This document shows positions 5,414 to 6,187 of a stretch of 6,187 bases of DNA, piece by piece. The notes beneath the pieces were generated by a model. That model was not told where the DNA came from, did no database searches, and worked only from the letters and a program-made list of their open reading frames with translations. The position numbers were made by a program, and so were the translations under genes. The DNA lies in assembly GCA_902464345.1 (NCBI GenBank), contig CABQJA010000140.1, positions 1 through 6,187 on the forward strand, written 5' to 3'. Positions within the stretch are counted from its first letter, which is position 1; each line of letters begins with the position of its first letter. The DNA comes from an uncultured Clostridium sp. Lineage in GTDB: Bacteria; Bacillota; Clostridia; Lachnospirales; Lachnospiraceae.

Positions 5414-6091
5414 TTATAAGAAGTTAAATCCTTCATCCTCATCGTCATCATTGCCGATCAGCATGCTCTCATCCACTTTCACTTCTACCTCACCAGCATA
5501 TACCTCTTCTCCATCCTCTGATGAAATCGGCTCTGCTTCACTTACTACCGGTTCCGGCTGCTTCTCTTCTGCAGCTGTCTCCTGTGCAGCCTCTCTTCTT
5601 AAATCTGCAAATATGTCTTTGATCGTACCCGTCTTCGGTGCCTCTTCCTGTACCGGCTCTGCAAAAATCGGTTCCGGTGCCGGCTTCTCGACAGTACCAC
5701 GCGGATCCTCTCGTCTTACCGGCTCCTCGGTACTCATCTCTCCACCGCTCTTAATCAACTCATCTGTCAGCTTCTGGATTCTGCGCTCTGCTGCATCCAG
5801 CTCCTGTCTTAATGCCCGGTTCTCCTTCTTTAAGGCTTCTAACTCTACGTTCGAACGATCTGTCTTCCGCTGTGCTTCTGTGATCTCATTCTGAAGATTA
5901 TAAAGCTTCAGTGCGTTATCTCGGTTTGAATCCGATAACTTGTCATTCTGTTCCTTCAGTACCTGTATCTGCAGCTGCAATTCTTCATATGCACTGCGCA
6001 CCTGATTCAAATATGAATAAACTTCATTTTTGTTCAGTCCGAATAAAGCCTTTCCAAACTGCTTCTCACTTGAGACTATAATATCATTCAT
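5414..6091 (-). CDS. DivIVA/GpsB-domain coiled-coil protein
   Basis: DivIVA-family proteins bind curved or septal membrane and organise cell division and wall synthesis from the cytoplasm. Residues 11-38 are the N-terminal domain: KQFGKALFGLNKNEVYSYLNQV matches the family pattern KxFxKxxxGYxxxEVxxFLxxV. The B. subtilis membrane-inserting pair Phe17-Arg18 corresponds here to Leu16-Phe17. Residues 33-115 are a heptad-rich coiled coil. Residues 117-225 are an acidic, Pro/Glu-rich disordered tail containing one short predicted helix (TIKDIFADLRREAAQ, 156-170) and ending in an acidic-aromatic motif (DDDEDEGFNFL). The tail is long and makes the protein larger than GpsB (about 100 aa). AAAGGGAG at 6098-6105 lies 6 nt before the ATG. 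The 96 nt upstream show no convincing promoter. It is a single-gene unit or the last gene of an operon entering from the right. Confidence 0.88.
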   Translation of the reverse strand: MNDIIVSSEKQFGKALFGLNKNEVYSYLNQVRSAYEELQLQIQVLKEQNDKLSDSNRDNALKLYNLQNEITEAQRKTDRSNVELEALKKENRALRQELDAAERRIQKLTDELIKSGGEMSTEEPVRREDPRGTVEKPAPEPIFAEPVQEEAPKTGTIKDIFADLRREAAQETAAEEKQPEPVVSEAEPISSEDGEEVYAGEVEVKVDESMLIGNDDDEDEGFNFL

Positions 6092-6187
6092 GATAATCTC
6101 CCTTTCCGTTTTCTTAATCTCGTATAGTCATGGTTCATATTTCACAAAAAACCGTTTAATTTTTATGAACTTTTATATGTATTACAT

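Noticed and set aside
5451..5894. Plus-strand Ser-rich frame of 147 codons
   Set aside because: It is the reverse reading of the Glu-rich coiled coil and acidic tail of the DivIVA-domain gene, a common artefact.
6092..6187. Possible DivIVA-gene promoter TTTTGT-17-TATACG on the minus strand
   Set aside because: The -35 match is very poor; I see no convincing promoter in these 96 nt.

Overview
The window suggests a Gram-positive, low-to-mid GC member of the Clostridia, most likely Lachnospiraceae or a close relative. The reasons are strong AGGAGG-type ribosome binding sites, a class A RNase P RNA tail, a CE4 deacetylase with a TFDAAWG first motif, a Csp-like subtilisin without a signal peptide, and a DivIVA/GpsB-type division protein. 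I infer the family from these styles; no marker gene proves it.

Layout from left to right. Positions 1 to about 77 hold the 3' end of rnpB (RNase P RNA, + strand), which is easily missed because it encodes no protein. A minus-strand gene for an unrecognised helical protein (166-882) runs towards it and ends in an intrinsic terminator. An AT-rich divergent promoter region (883-1109) separates that gene from a plus-strand gene (1110-1901) for an AP2 / degenerate-HNH / AP2 DNA-binding protein. A membrane-anchored polysaccharide deacetylase (1957-2775) and a small lipoprotein built of five tandem 11-residue repeats (2874-3242) follow on the same strand. The lipoprotein gene has a 17-bp palindrome just before its ribosome binding site. 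A strong hairpin at 3255-3283 marks the convergence with the minus-strand genes on the right.

The right half is all minus strand. A DivIVA-domain coiled-coil protein (5414-6091) ends in a textbook terminator. A Csp-like subtilisin with an intact catalytic triad (3615-5336) appears to have its own promoter, whose -35 box lies in the loop of that terminator. A two-helix membrane protein (3253-3600) follows 14 nt after the protease stop, so the two are probably co-translated.

The likely themes are cell envelope and division (DivIVA, deacetylase, lipoprotein) and a soluble protease paired with a membrane protein. The AP2/HNH-derived protein may regulate its own divergent promoter region. In Bacillus, gpsB and rnpB are neighbours; here a DivIVA-type gene and rnpB bracket about 5.3 kb of less conserved genes, which may be an old linkage opened by insertion. 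No CRISPR array, insertion sequence, tRNA or phage gene is visible.
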